Shown one piece after another: positions 1 through 7,096 of a stretch of 30,216 nt of DNA. The notes under the pieces are model-generated. The model ran no database searches, was not told the origin of the DNA, and saw only the letters and a program-made list of their open reading frames with translations. Numbering within the stretch: position 1 is the stretch's first letter; the number at the start of each line of letters is the position of its first letter. The DNA comes from Burkholderiales bacterium UBA2647 (GTDB lineage Bacteria; Pseudomonadota; Gammaproteobacteria; Burkholderiales; Burkholderiaceae_E), in NCBI GenBank assembly GCA_002359635.1, contig DENJ01000097.1:4929-35144 (forward strand). The letters are read 5' to 3'. The translations under genes and the position numbers were made by a program.

Positions 1-47
1 GCAACCACCCCGCCAAAGGATTTACAAAGTCCTTGAACACGCAACAT
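1..47 (-). CDS. livG: LivG-type ABC transporter ATP-binding protein, N-terminal fragment cut by window edge
   Basis: Fifteen codons are visible, reading MLRVQGLCKSFGGVV before the window ends. This matches the usual beginning of HAAT-family (branched-chain amino acid type) ATPases, where a short beta strand is followed by 'L-x-K-x-FGG'. The start ATG lies 11 bases after the stop of the upstream SDR gene, and an AGGA ribosome-binding sequence overlaps that TAG stop, so the genes are clearly in one operon. The ATPase would power the LivH/LivM permeases encoded just upstream. Walker motifs are outside the window. A LivF partner would be expected further left but cannot be seen. The assignment rests on a short peptide plus very strong context. 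Confidence 0.8.
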   Translation of the reverse strand, partial: MLRVQGLCKSFGGVV

Positions 48-58
48 CTGACGGCGTC

Positions 59-829
59 CTATGAACTCGGGTAGCCGCCATAGGTCTGGCGGGAGGTTCC
101 GACGAGCCAACCAGCGTCGACTGCAAGTGCTATGCCCGTGATTGCAGATGCTTCCTCAGAAAGCAAAAATGCAACAGCCTTGGCCACCTCGGATGCCTGC
201 ACCAGTCGCCCCATCGCCGCTTGAGAACAAAGCGCTTGAGGATCACGATCCTTGCGATCGATCGCTGCCTGCAAGGCCTCCGTAAGCGTATAGCCGGGCG
301 AGACGGCGTTGACTCGCAAGCCCTCCCGTCCCCATTCCGCGGCAAGGCATTGGGTAATGGAAACAACCGCGGCTTTTGCGGGTGCGTAAGCATGCAGTGG
401 CACAGCGCGCTCAGCGGTGATAGAAGCGATGTTGACGATAGCACCTCGTTTTCGCTCAAGCATGGCACGTGCAAAGGCAAGGCAAGCAAGGTAAGTTCCG
501 CGCTGATCAATGGCAATGACCTGATCCCAGAGTTGAATCGGCAAATCATGAGGTTCCAGCCTGGGCTGCAAGATACCCGCACTGTTGACGAGACCAGCAA
601 CCGGGCCGTACTCGCGCTCAATCAGCGAAGCGGTATATGTCAAAGCATGGTCATCAGCCACATCGCAATCAAAGGCCTTCACCTGCGGCCATCGGGCCTG
701 ATGGACTGCCCAACGACCCGGCAAATCGAGCACATGCACCTTGGCGCCTCGTTGAACCAAGAGTTCGACACAGGCCAGACCAATCCCGCTCGCACCACCT
801 GTTACCACGATTGATTCAAACGGATTCAT
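59..829 (-). CDS. SDR family NAD(P)-dependent oxidoreductase embedded in a Liv-type ABC operon
   Basis: This is a classical short-chain dehydrogenase of 256 residues. The cofactor-binding TGGASGIG motif is at residues 10-17, NSAG is near 82-85, and the triad is complete: Ser136 in NIAS, Tyr148 and Lys152 in YAPAK. The acidic DLP after the second beta strand hints at NAD(H) preference. A longer reading exists, but ATG at 829 is preferred because it forms an ATGA overlap with the stop of livM (826-829) and begins right at the Rossmann fold. The gene lies between livM and livG, so it is probably co-translated with a transporter. I infer that it oxidises or reduces the imported substrate or its first metabolite. 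The substrate is not readable from sequence. Confidence 0.93.
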   Translation of the reverse strand: MNPFESIVVTGGASGIGLACVELLVQRGAKVHVLDLPGRWAVHQARWPQVKAFDCDVADDHALTYTASLIEREYGPVAGLVNSAGILQPRLEPHDLPIQLWDQVIAIDQRGTYLACLAFARAMLERKRGAIVNIASITAERAVPLHAYAPAKAAVVSITQCLAAEWGREGLRVNAVSPGYTLTEALQAAIDRKDRDPQALCSQAAMGRLVQASEVAKAVAFLLSEEASAITGIALAVDAGWLVGTSRQTYGGYPSS

Positions 830-1788
830 GACGAACTCGCTGACTTTTGCTGCCAACGTTGAAGGAGGAAATCGAGCACACCGCGGCGAAATCCGAGTGC
901 AAACAACAAGACAACGACACCCAGCGCCAGGCCGTGATACTCGGTCGTCCGAGTGATGACATCGTTAAACATCAACAAAAGGCCGGCCCCTAAGAGTGGC
1001 CCCAGAAAGACATGGATACCACCCATCATGATCATGAAAACGGCTTCACCCGACATCGACCAGTAAGCAAAATCAGGAAAGGCCCCCGAGACGAACAAGG
1101 CCATCACCACACCGCCGAGTGAAGCAAAAACGCCTGCGAGCATAAATGCGTAGAGCTTGACACGCCAGACATTGATGCCAAGAAAGCGTGCGCGGTCCGG
1201 ATTGTCACGAACCATCCTGAGCGTGAAACCAAAGGGCGACTGCAGCACATAGCGCATTAATAGCAGGCAGGCAATCGCTAACACCGAGGAAAATCCATAG
1301 AGATGCAGAGGATCTGCAAGATTCAACCCCAAGACCGGTGGTCTTGGAATACCGCCCATCAACCCCTGATCACCGCCGGTGAGCGAGGTCCAGGTGATAA
1401 TCACGCTATGCAATAACATTTGAAACGCAAGACTTAAAAAAGAAAAATAAATTTCTTTTAGCCGCACACAAATCGCACCGACAACAAAAGCAAGCAGCGC
1501 ACTGAAAACAATAGCGACGAGCATCGCAGCGGGGATTGACCAGGAAAGCTTTTGCAAGGTCAAGGCAAAAGCATAGGCACCCCCACCAAAAAACATGGCG
1601 TGCCCAAAGGACACCATCCCGCCATAACCGACCAGAAGATTTAAAGAGGTGGCGAAAATGCCAAACGCTGCCAGGCGAATCACAAAATCAATCACGATCG
1701 GCGATCCCGCGAAAACCGGCAGCAAAACAAGAACCCCGAGTGCAAGGCTCGCCCAAAGCAAATCGCGCAACATACCCTGAGGCTTCAT
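826..1788 (-). CDS. livM: Branched-chain amino acid-type ABC transporter permease LivM
   Basis: Inner-membrane permease of about 320 residues, normal for LivM. It has about nine hydrophobic segments and the family stretches NLLVGYGGMVSFGHAMFFG near the N-terminus and 'RDNPDRARFLGINVWRVKL' in the cytoplasmic coupling loop that docks with the ATPase. It would form a heterodimer with the LivH protein encoded upstream. ATG at 1788 overlaps the livH TGA by one base (TGATG); a TTG one codon earlier is also possible. The stop overlaps the SDR start by four bases. Substrates of this family go well beyond leucine/isoleucine/valine: many betaproteobacterial copies carry aromatic acids, amides or urea. 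No specific substrate is assigned. Confidence 0.95.
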   Translation of the reverse strand: MKPQGMLRDLLWASLALGVLVLLPVFAGSPIVIDFVIRLAAFGIFATSLNLLVGYGGMVSFGHAMFFGGGAYAFALTLQKLSWSIPAAMLVAIVFSALLAFVVGAICVRLKEIYFSFLSLAFQMLLHSVIITWTSLTGGDQGLMGGIPRPPVLGLNLADPLHLYGFSSVLAIACLLLMRYVLQSPFGFTLRMVRDNPDRARFLGINVWRVKLYAFMLAGVFASLGGVVMALFVSGAFPDFAYWSMSGEAVFMIMMGGIHVFLGPLLGAGLLLMFNDVITRTTEYHGLALGVVVLLFALGFRRGVLDFLLQRWQQKSASSS

Positions 1789-2690
1789 CAACGCGGCTCC
1801 TTGCCCAGTAGTCCGCTGGGCTTGAGAATCAGAATAAGCCCCATCCCTAAAAACATGATGCCTTCAACAAAGAGCGGAAAGCCTATCGAGCCAAAAGAGC
1901 GAAGCATGCCAATCAGCAGAGCACCAAGCAAAGCCCCGCTGACTGAGCCCATACCCCCGATGACCGTGACAATGAAAGATTCGATCAAGATGGAAAACCC
2001 CATCCCCGGCGACATCGAACGCACAGGCGCTGCGAGTCCGCCTGCCAGTCCGGCAAGCAATCCGCCAAGGGCAAATACGGCCGCATAAACGAGACTTGTG
2101 TTGATCCCTAGCACAGAGGTCATCGTCGGATTATGTGCTGCAGCGCGAACGATTTTTCCCAGGCGGGTCTTGCTGAGCACGAGCCACAAAAGCAGGGCGA
2201 TCAGTGCGGCAGCAAGCATCAGGTAAAGATAAAACACGGGGATGATACCGCCGCCAATCATGAGCGGCGGCATCTGAAAGGCAGCCGGCATACCCAGCGA
2301 TTGGAATTCTGCACCCCAAATCAGCTTTACCGCATCATCGAGAATCAGGATGAAGGCATAGCAGACCAGCAACTGCATCAGGACATCGGTGCCATAGACC
2401 TTGCGCATGAAAAAGCGCTCAAACACCATCGCAAAAAGTGCAACCCCCACCCCCGCTGCAAGGGTTGCCAAGAGATAGCTTTCGCTTGCTCGATAGGCTG
2501 TCAAAGCAAGATAAGCACCGAGCATGTAAAACGATCCATGTGCAAAATTAATAACCTTCAAAACGCCAAAAATTAGCGTCAGGCCTGCTGCCACCAGGAA
2601 AAGCAAGGCCCCGACGATCAAACCCGTACTTGCTTGCGTGACAACGCAAGAAGCCGAGGTAAGGCATTCAAAAAGTGCGCCAATGTCCAT
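1788..2690 (-). CDS. livH: Branched-chain amino acid-type ABC transporter permease LivH
   Basis: Integral membrane permease of 300 residues with about eight hydrophobic segments. The LivH signatures are seen in order: LTLIFGVLKVINFAHGSFYM near residue 40, then RAAAHNPTMTSVLGIN in the ATPase-coupling loop, and 'TVIGGMGSVSGALLGA' towards the C-terminus. It pairs with LivM. The start ATG at 2690 lies 15 bases after the binding-protein gene, with no strong Shine-Dalgarno sequence, so translation may depend on coupling from the upstream cistron. The order binding protein - livH - livM - SDR - livG is standard except for the inserted dehydrogenase. Confidence 0.95.
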   Translation of the reverse strand: MDIGALFECLTSASCVVTQASTGLIVGALLFLVAAGLTLIFGVLKVINFAHGSFYMLGAYLALTAYRASESYLLATLAAGVGVALFAMVFERFFMRKVYGTDVLMQLLVCYAFILILDDAVKLIWGAEFQSLGMPAAFQMPPLMIGGGIIPVFYLYLMLAAALIALLLWLVLSKTRLGKIVRAAAHNPTMTSVLGINTSLVYAAVFALGGLLAGLAGGLAAPVRSMSPGMGFSILIESFIVTVIGGMGSVSGALLGALLIGMLRSFGSIGFPLFVEGIMFLGMGLILILKPSGLLGKEPR

Positions 2691-2705
2691 GGTTCAAGCC
2701 AACAA

Positions 2706-4046
2706 TCAAGCCCAGCCCTTTGATTTTTTCCATGAAGTTTCGAGTTCTATAATTTGCTTCCAGCTTCCGGCAACAGGATTGGCCATGTAGGGTTCCTTAG
2801 CCGCTAGCGCGCCCCAACCGACTGCATAGTTGATCACGGTGTGATCTTCGGCCCGCATCGTGACCTTGCCATCTGCGCCAAAGGGCGAGTCAATCGTAAG
2901 TCCGCGAAGCACTTCGGCCATTTTCTTGCTGTCGGTACTATTCGCTTTACGCATGGCCGCAATCAGGAATTGCATCCCGACGGTGTTTTCCCAGGACCAG
3001 TTGAGTGGCAGTTCTTTAAACTTTGCCGCATAAGCGTCCGACCATTGATGATTAGCCGGTGTGTTCGGGAAACTGCGCAAATAGCGATTACCCGAGTGCA
3101 GGTTTGTGGGTACACTTTTTACAGCAGTTAACACAGCGTAGTCAGCCATATTGACCGCAAAGAACTGACGGTCTTTAAATAGGGCGTAGATGTTTGCCTG
3201 ATCCATAAACGAGGTCAGGTCGCCGCCCCACAGTGCTGAGTAAATCGCTTGTGGTTTGCCCTGCAGGAGCCGCGTGATGATTTCACTGTAGTCAGCCTGA
3301 AAAAGCTTGGGCCAGACCTGACCGGTAACTTCAATATCGCTATGAAAATACTTCAAATACTCGAGAAACTCTGCTGTCGTGTCGCGACCATAAGCATAAT
3401 CAGGCGATACCGACATCCATCGTTTAAGTCCTTTTTCCTTAGCGAGTTGTGCAGCATAAGCACCGCCGACCACTGCATCGTGGATACCCTGACGAGCACT
3501 TCGAAACGCGGTTGCAACGCGCAATTTAGGGTCAGCTGTAAGTGCTGAGGTTTCCGAATTGGTATGCATAACGAGGACACCCAGATCGCGCGCCACCTCA
3601 TGGACTGCAAAAGCACCTGATGAAGCCTCCGCATCGAGCAGTATTTCGCAGCCATCGGCCGTCACGAGTTCGCGTGCAACCCTTGCAGCCTCCTGCGGCT
3701 GGCCTTTGGAGTCGCGGATCACGAGCTCAATGCGCCTGCCGTTTAGTCCGCCGGCTGCATTGAATTTTTCCACTTCCATTTTCGCAGCATTGGATGAGCT
3801 GATACCCAGCATCGCAACCCTTCCCGAAAGAATGGTCGGCATGCCGATTTTGATGGGCTTGTTTTGTGCGCGCGACACGAAGGGCGCTGCCAGCGGGGCG
3901 CTGCCCAAGACGCTCGCGGCGACCTTTAAGAGTTTTCGCCTGCTCTGGGCACGAGCTGTTGCGGCATGTTGTGCCGGCGACGCGCAAAGCGGGGTTGCGG
4001 CGGCAAAGCTTTGATCTGAATCAGTGCAGTGAATGGGGGTTTTCAT
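2706..4046 (-). CDS. Tat-exported periplasmic substrate-binding protein of the Liv-type ABC transporter
   Basis: A 446-residue type I periplasmic binding protein (Peripla_BP_6/LivK-like). The N-terminus is unusually long: about 34 residues precede a twin-arginine signal, SRRKLLK at residues 35-41, followed by a hydrophobic stretch and probable cleavage after SRAQ near 61. The mature part starts KPIKIGMPTILSGR and has a 'AARVARELVTADGC' segment typical of the family. The start at 4046 is supported by GGAGA six bases upstream. It is the first gene of the leftward liv operon and determines its specificity. I cannot read the ligand from sequence; relatives bind amino acids, amides, aromatic acids or urea. 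Tat export suggests folding before translocation. Confidence 0.93.
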   Translation of the reverse strand: MKTPIHCTDSDQSFAAATPLCASPAQHAATARAQSRRKLLKVAASVLGSAPLAAPFVSRAQNKPIKIGMPTILSGRVAMLGISSSNAAKMEVEKFNAAGGLNGRRIELVIRDSKGQPQEAARVARELVTADGCEILLDAEASSGAFAVHEVARDLGVLVMHTNSETSALTADPKLRVATAFRSARQGIHDAVVGGAYAAQLAKEKGLKRWMSVSPDYAYGRDTTAEFLEYLKYFHSDIEVTGQVWPKLFQADYSEIITRLLQGKPQAIYSALWGGDLTSFMDQANIYALFKDRQFFAVNMADYAVLTAVKSVPTNLHSGNRYLRSFPNTPANHQWSDAYAAKFKELPLNWSWENTVGMQFLIAAMRKANSTDSKKMAEVLRGLTIDSPFGADGKVTMRAEDHTVINYAVGWGALAAKEPYMANPVAGSWKQIIELETSWKKSKGWA

Positions 4047-4131
4047 CTCCGGTCTCCTCTATCGCTATGAGATGCCAGCGCCTGCAAAAAAGATAGCCAT
4101 GGCGCCAAACGCTTTCCGGCAGCAGTGTGGG

Positions 4132-4147
4132 CCTTGAAGCCTCAAGG
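4132..4147. repeat. Short inverted repeat (6-bp arms, 4-base loop)
   Basis: CCTTGA and TCAAGG flank AGCC, about 85 bases upstream of the binding-protein start on the liv side. It could be an operator or an RNA hairpin in the leader. Such a short palindrome may also be chance. Confidence 0.3.
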
Positions 4148-4288
4148 GGGAAGTTTAAGTTTCAATAAATGGAATCGGCAGACAGGCGAAAGCTTGCTTG
4201 CGCTCTAAACGGTCAAGCGGTCCCTTGAAGCGCTTATGCCAATTTTTCATATGGTTTTCGCATTCATCAGCAGGATGAAGCGTTAAAT

Positions 4289-4326
4289 CCTAGGAAGATC
4301 CCGGTTTCCTAGGAAGATCCCGGTTT
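4289..4326. repeat. Exact tandem duplication of a 19-bp unit
   Basis: The unit CCTAGGAAGATCCCGGTTT occurs twice without mismatch (4289-4307 and 4308-4326), about 125 bases upstream of the rhodanese start. The lack of divergence implies a recent slippage or duplication, or selection. It may be a duplicated regulatory-protein site, since each unit contains CCTAGG. Confidence 0.9.
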
Positions 4327-4450
4327 CGTTGCTTGCGGGTGTCAGACGGACGACGTTCTTTTGTCCCGCGGGCATTATCGTTTTGGGACGCCACACGCCT
4401 GTGAATCCTTCGAAAAGCCGTCGTGCTTAACTTCATCAAGGAATACTCCG

Positions 4451-5608
4451 ATGCCATTATCAGCGTTACATGATCGTAAGAAGTTCTTGGCGCCGCCTCC
4501 GCAACAAGCGCAGTGGCAAGCATCAGCAAGAGGTCTTCGGGTGGCGCTTTTTTGTCTCGCCGCTCTTTCGAATGCGCCAGCCCTGGCTCAGTTGCGTGAA
4601 GCGCTGCAAACACCCCAGGCCGTGCAGACGCCCCCCATGGTGCAAGCGAGCGCCGCTGGGGTGCCGAAGGCGACCCTGCACGGCGCAGCCCAAGGAAAGG
4701 AGAGCGGGGACATTCGACAGACGGCCCTCAAACCACTCATCACTGCGGCTGAGCTCAGCAAACAACTCGAACAGCCGCTCTTGCGCGTGCTCGACATCCG
4801 TTCACCCCAGGCCTACTTCACAGCCCATATCCCTGGTGCCTTGAATGCGCCTTATGGCAACTGGCGCGGCCCAGTCAGTAATCCGGGCGAGTTACCAAGC
4901 ATTGAAAAGTTAACGGCACTGATCCAAAGCCTCGGTATCACGCCTGCTCACCATATTGTGGTTACCTCACACGGCGACGACCCTACGGATTTTGGCTCCG
5001 CGGCCCGCGTCTACTGGACGCTAAAAGTACTTGGCCTCGAGCGGCTCTCCTTGCTCAACGGCGGCATGAAGGCTTGGAGCCAGGCCGAACTGCCCACGGA
5101 TCCAGGTACCGCATCGGTCAGCAAGAGCCAATTTGTACCCAGCATTAACCGTTCAATGCTTGCAGGACGCGAAGAAATCCTGAGCCTTATGGGAAATCCC
5201 CAAACAAAGCTCATCGACGCAAGGCCCGCAAGCTTTTTCATGGGCGAGACCCGCCATGGCGCAGCATTACAAGCTGGAACCCTGAAAGGGGCAAGCAACA
5301 TCGAGCATGACCGATGGTTTGCGGAAGGTAGCGCACGTTTCGGTAGCGAGCAGCAGGCGCGCAGTATTCTTGCAGCGAGCGGTATTGACGATAAATCAAC
5401 TGTTGTATCGTTCTGCAATACAGGACACTGGGCGGCGACAAACTGGTTTGCATTATCTGAAGTGCTTGGGCAAAAGCAAGTTAAACTCTACCCAGGATCG
5501 ATGGTCGAATGGACCAAACAGGCGGAGGCGCTCCCGATGGATAATGTACCAAACCGCTTAAAGGCCTTGCTTATCGATGCCAAGCTTTGGGCTGAAAAGA
5601 ATCTATAA
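4451..5608 (+). CDS. Exported tandem-domain rhodanese (thiosulfate/3-mercaptopyruvate sulfurtransferase family)
   Basis: A 385-residue protein with an N-terminal Sec signal (ALFCLAALSNAPALA) followed by two rhodanese domains. The first domain (about 100-240) has a degenerate loop, HGDDPTDF, without cysteine, and is expected to be inactive. The second (about 255-365) has CNTGHWAAT, with catalytic Cys322. Inactive-plus-active domain layout is normal for this family, which moves a sulfane sulfur to cyanide, thiols or other acceptors. The start at 4451 is chosen for AAGGAAT seven bases upstream and the signal peptide that follows; an in-frame ATG 30 codons earlier lacks these. It lies 37 bases before the YeeE gene, so it probably handles sulfur compounds in the periplasm for uptake. 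Confidence 0.93.
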   Translation: MPLSALHDRKKFLAPPPQQAQWQASARGLRVALFCLAALSNAPALAQLREALQTPQAVQTPPMVQASAAGVPKATLHGAAQGKESGDIRQTALKPLITAAELSKQLEQPLLRVLDIRSPQAYFTAHIPGALNAPYGNWRGPVSNPGELPSIEKLTALIQSLGITPAHHIVVTSHGDDPTDFGSAARVYWTLKVLGLERLSLLNGGMKAWSQAELPTDPGTASVSKSQFVPSINRSMLAGREEILSLMGNPQTKLIDARPASFFMGETRHGAALQAGTLKGASNIEHDRWFAEGSARFGSEQQARSILAASGIDDKSTVVSFCNTGHWAATNWFALSEVLGQKQVKLYPGSMVEWTKQAEALPMDNVPNRLKALLIDAKLWAEKNL

Positions 5609-5645
5609 CGCCAAACAATCAGCAGGTCTTTAAACCGCGATATTG

Positions 5646-6749
5646 ATGGCGCAAATCGGAATACCGCTTGGCTGTGGTGCTTTTTTTGTTTTTCTGGCTG
5701 CCAGCGTCTCTATCCGCCAAGCTTTTCTTTTTCTTGTGGGTCTGGGGCTCGGTGCCTGCCTGGCGGGTGCCCGGTTCGGTTTCACGACGGGATGGCGCGA
5801 TCTGGTTCGCCATCGAGACCCGCGCGGCGTGTCCGGCCAAGCGCTGCTCCTGCTCTTGACCAGTGCCATGGCACTGCCCTTGCTCGCACACTTTGATGAA
5901 CTTCAAAGTGCTGCCGGCCCGCTCAGTTTAAGTCTTGTGATCGGCGCTTTTGTCTTCGGCGCAAGCATGCAAATCGCAGATGGTTGCGGTTCTGGAACGC
6001 TCTATAAAGCAGGCATGGGTGTAGCCCTTAACTTAGGCATTCTTCCGCTCTTCGCACTGGGCAGTTTTCTTGGCTCGGTACACCTTCCCTTCTGGCTAAG
6101 CCTTGGAAGCTTTTCGCCTGTGCTCCTGCTGGCCTATTTTGACGTCGCCACGAGCCTGCTACTGACCGCCCTATGCTTAAGTGTGCTACTCATTGCCGCC
6201 CGAGCTTACGTCGGGCCCCATAAGACCTGGATCAAAGCAAGTTGGATGTACGGGGCTCTAGGCCTCTCGATGTTGGCCATCTTGAATTTGCTACTGGCAG
6301 GCCAGGCATGGGGTGTCGTTTACGGGTTTGGACTTTGGGCAGCTAAACTTGCTGTTGCCAGTTCGCTTTTTGATCCCGGCCAGCACGGGTTTTGGGGCGC
6401 GGCGCAGCATCAGGATCGTCTGCGCGAGACCGTACTACTCGATATAACTTCGATAACAAACATCGGCATACTCGCGGGCGCCCTCTGGATTCACCAACGG
6501 AAGGCCGCAGCGGCGCAAAAGGCTGCAAATCAGCAACAAGCAGCCGTAAGCCACAGCACCAAGCAATGGCTGATTGCGCTTTTTGCAGGGTTTGTCATGG
6601 GCTACAGTTCAAGACTTGCCTTCGGCTGTAATGTTGGTGCGATGTTGAGTGGGATTTCAACCGGGAGTCTTCACGGGTGGCTGTGGCTGGTCATTGCCTT
6701 TGCGGGGACCTTGATCGGTATTCGAATCAGGGAACGTTATGGGTTCTAA
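5646..6749 (+). CDS. yeeE: YeeE/YedE family sulfur-compound (thiosulfate-type) membrane transporter
   Basis: A 367-residue membrane protein with about nine or ten hydrophobic helices and the internal two-fold character of YeeE/YedE (DUF395, PF04143). Family cysteines are visible: Cys10 in PLGCG, Cys114 in QIADGCGSGT, and Cys328 in LAFGCNVGAM. In characterised thiosulfate transporters (TsuA) three conserved cysteines relay thiosulfate through the membrane. RFGFTTGWRDL near residue 43 is also typical, although a Cys often found there is Thr. The start is ATG 5646, with a TTG just before it and only a weak ribosome-binding site. The final codons overlap the ATG of the following small gene by 11 bases. 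Together with the exported rhodanese it suggests uptake of thiosulfate or another sulfane-sulfur compound. Confidence 0.92.
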   Translation: MAQIGIPLGCGAFFVFLAASVSIRQAFLFLVGLGLGACLAGARFGFTTGWRDLVRHRDPRGVSGQALLLLLTSAMALPLLAHFDELQSAAGPLSLSLVIGAFVFGASMQIADGCGSGTLYKAGMGVALNLGILPLFALGSFLGSVHLPFWLSLGSFSPVLLLAYFDVATSLLLTALCLSVLLIAARAYVGPHKTWIKASWMYGALGLSMLAILNLLLAGQAWGVVYGFGLWAAKLAVASSLFDPGQHGFWGAAQHQDRLRETVLLDITSITNIGILAGALWIHQRKAAAAQKAANQQQAAVSHSTKQWLIALFAGFVMGYSSRLAFGCNVGAMLSGISTGSLHGWLWLVIAFAGTLIGIRIRERYGF

Positions 6750-6909
6750 AAACAAAAGGGTTGTGGTCTTTTGGACCGTGTTGGCTGCATTCATCCTTTG
6801 GGACTTCCATGTTTCATCAGCGATCGATTTACGTTTCGAGCCGCCACTCATCGCGGCGGGATCAGGCAAAGCAAGTTCAGGGGCGCATTGCGCGATCGTG
6901 GGCAACTAG
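6739..6909 (+). CDS. 56-residue small membrane or secreted protein overlapping yeeE
   Basis: The reading frame encodes MGSKNKRVVVFWTVLAAFIL and then WDFHVSSAIDLRFEPPLIAA, ending GAHCAIVGN. It has a positive N-terminus, a hydrophobic segment (about residues 8-22), a possible cleavage near VSSA, and a Pro/Gly/Ser-rich tail with a single Cys four to five residues before the end. Its ATG lies within the last 11 bases of yeeE in another frame, a typical translational-coupling arrangement. The architecture looks protein-like and not random, but I do not recognise the family. Given its neighbours, a role in sulfur-compound handling, with Cys as an acceptor or ligand, is a guess. It is below common gene-caller length limits and may be missed by annotation. 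Confidence 0.6.
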   Translation: MGSKNKRVVVFWTVLAAFILWDFHVSSAIDLRFEPPLIAAGSGKASSGAHCAIVGN

Positions 6910-6955
6910 GCGGCCAAATCCTGTCATCCACGCTCTCAGCATCTCTGGAGGCGAC

Positions 6956-7096
6956 ATGTCGACAGCCCTAAACAGGCTGTTTTACCAGCACAATGTCACA
7001 AAGCAAGCCCAGCCGGAATCAGGAAAGAGGAACACAAATGGCATACAAGGCAATCGTTGTCGGCGCACTTGGTGTGATCGGACGCTACATTGTTGA
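6956..7096 (+). CDS. Possible 46-residue leader ORF with strong ribosome-binding site
   Basis: A textbook GGAGG stands about four bases before ATG 6956, stronger than that of most genes here. The ORF reads MSTALNRLFYQHNVTKQAQP and continues past the start of the next gene (7038) in another frame, ending at 7096. The composition is not that of a clear domain and no family is recognised. A hairpin followed by Ts (6962-6983) lies inside its first codons. It could be a regulatory leader controlling the downstream reductase gene, or the ribosome-binding sequence could be coincidental. Confidence 0.25.
   Translation: MSTALNRLFYQHNVTKQAQPESGKRNTNGIQGNRCRRTWCDRTLHC
6962..6983 (+). terminator. Weak intrinsic terminator-like hairpin
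   Basis: ACAGCC (6962-6967) and GGCTGT (6975-6980) form a six-base-pair stem with a 7-base loop, followed by TTT. It lies after the sulfur operon and before the PRISE-like gene, where a terminator or attenuator would be expected. The stem is short and the T tract minimal. Confidence 0.4.

Larger units (their letters stand above)
4047..4450. other. Divergent intergenic region between the liv operon and the sulfur operon
   Basis: These 404 bases separate the leftward liv operon from the rightward rhodanese operon and must carry both promoters. No credible gene is present. Visible structure: an inverted repeat CCTTGA-agcc-TCAAGG at 4132-4147, an AT-rich stretch around 4150-4170, and an exact 19-bp tandem duplication at 4289-4326. 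No sigma-70 promoter is convincing enough to list. Confidence 0.6.

Noticed and set aside
2133..2576. 147-codon plus-strand frame opposite livH
   Set aside because: It is antisense to a clear permease and has the His/Gln/Lys-rich composition expected of the complement of a hydrophobic gene.
4290..4613. 107-codon reading frame on the minus strand across the sulfur-operon leader
   Set aside because: It overlaps the start and signal peptide of the rhodanese gene, has a charged low-complexity composition with no domain pattern, and no ribosome-binding site.
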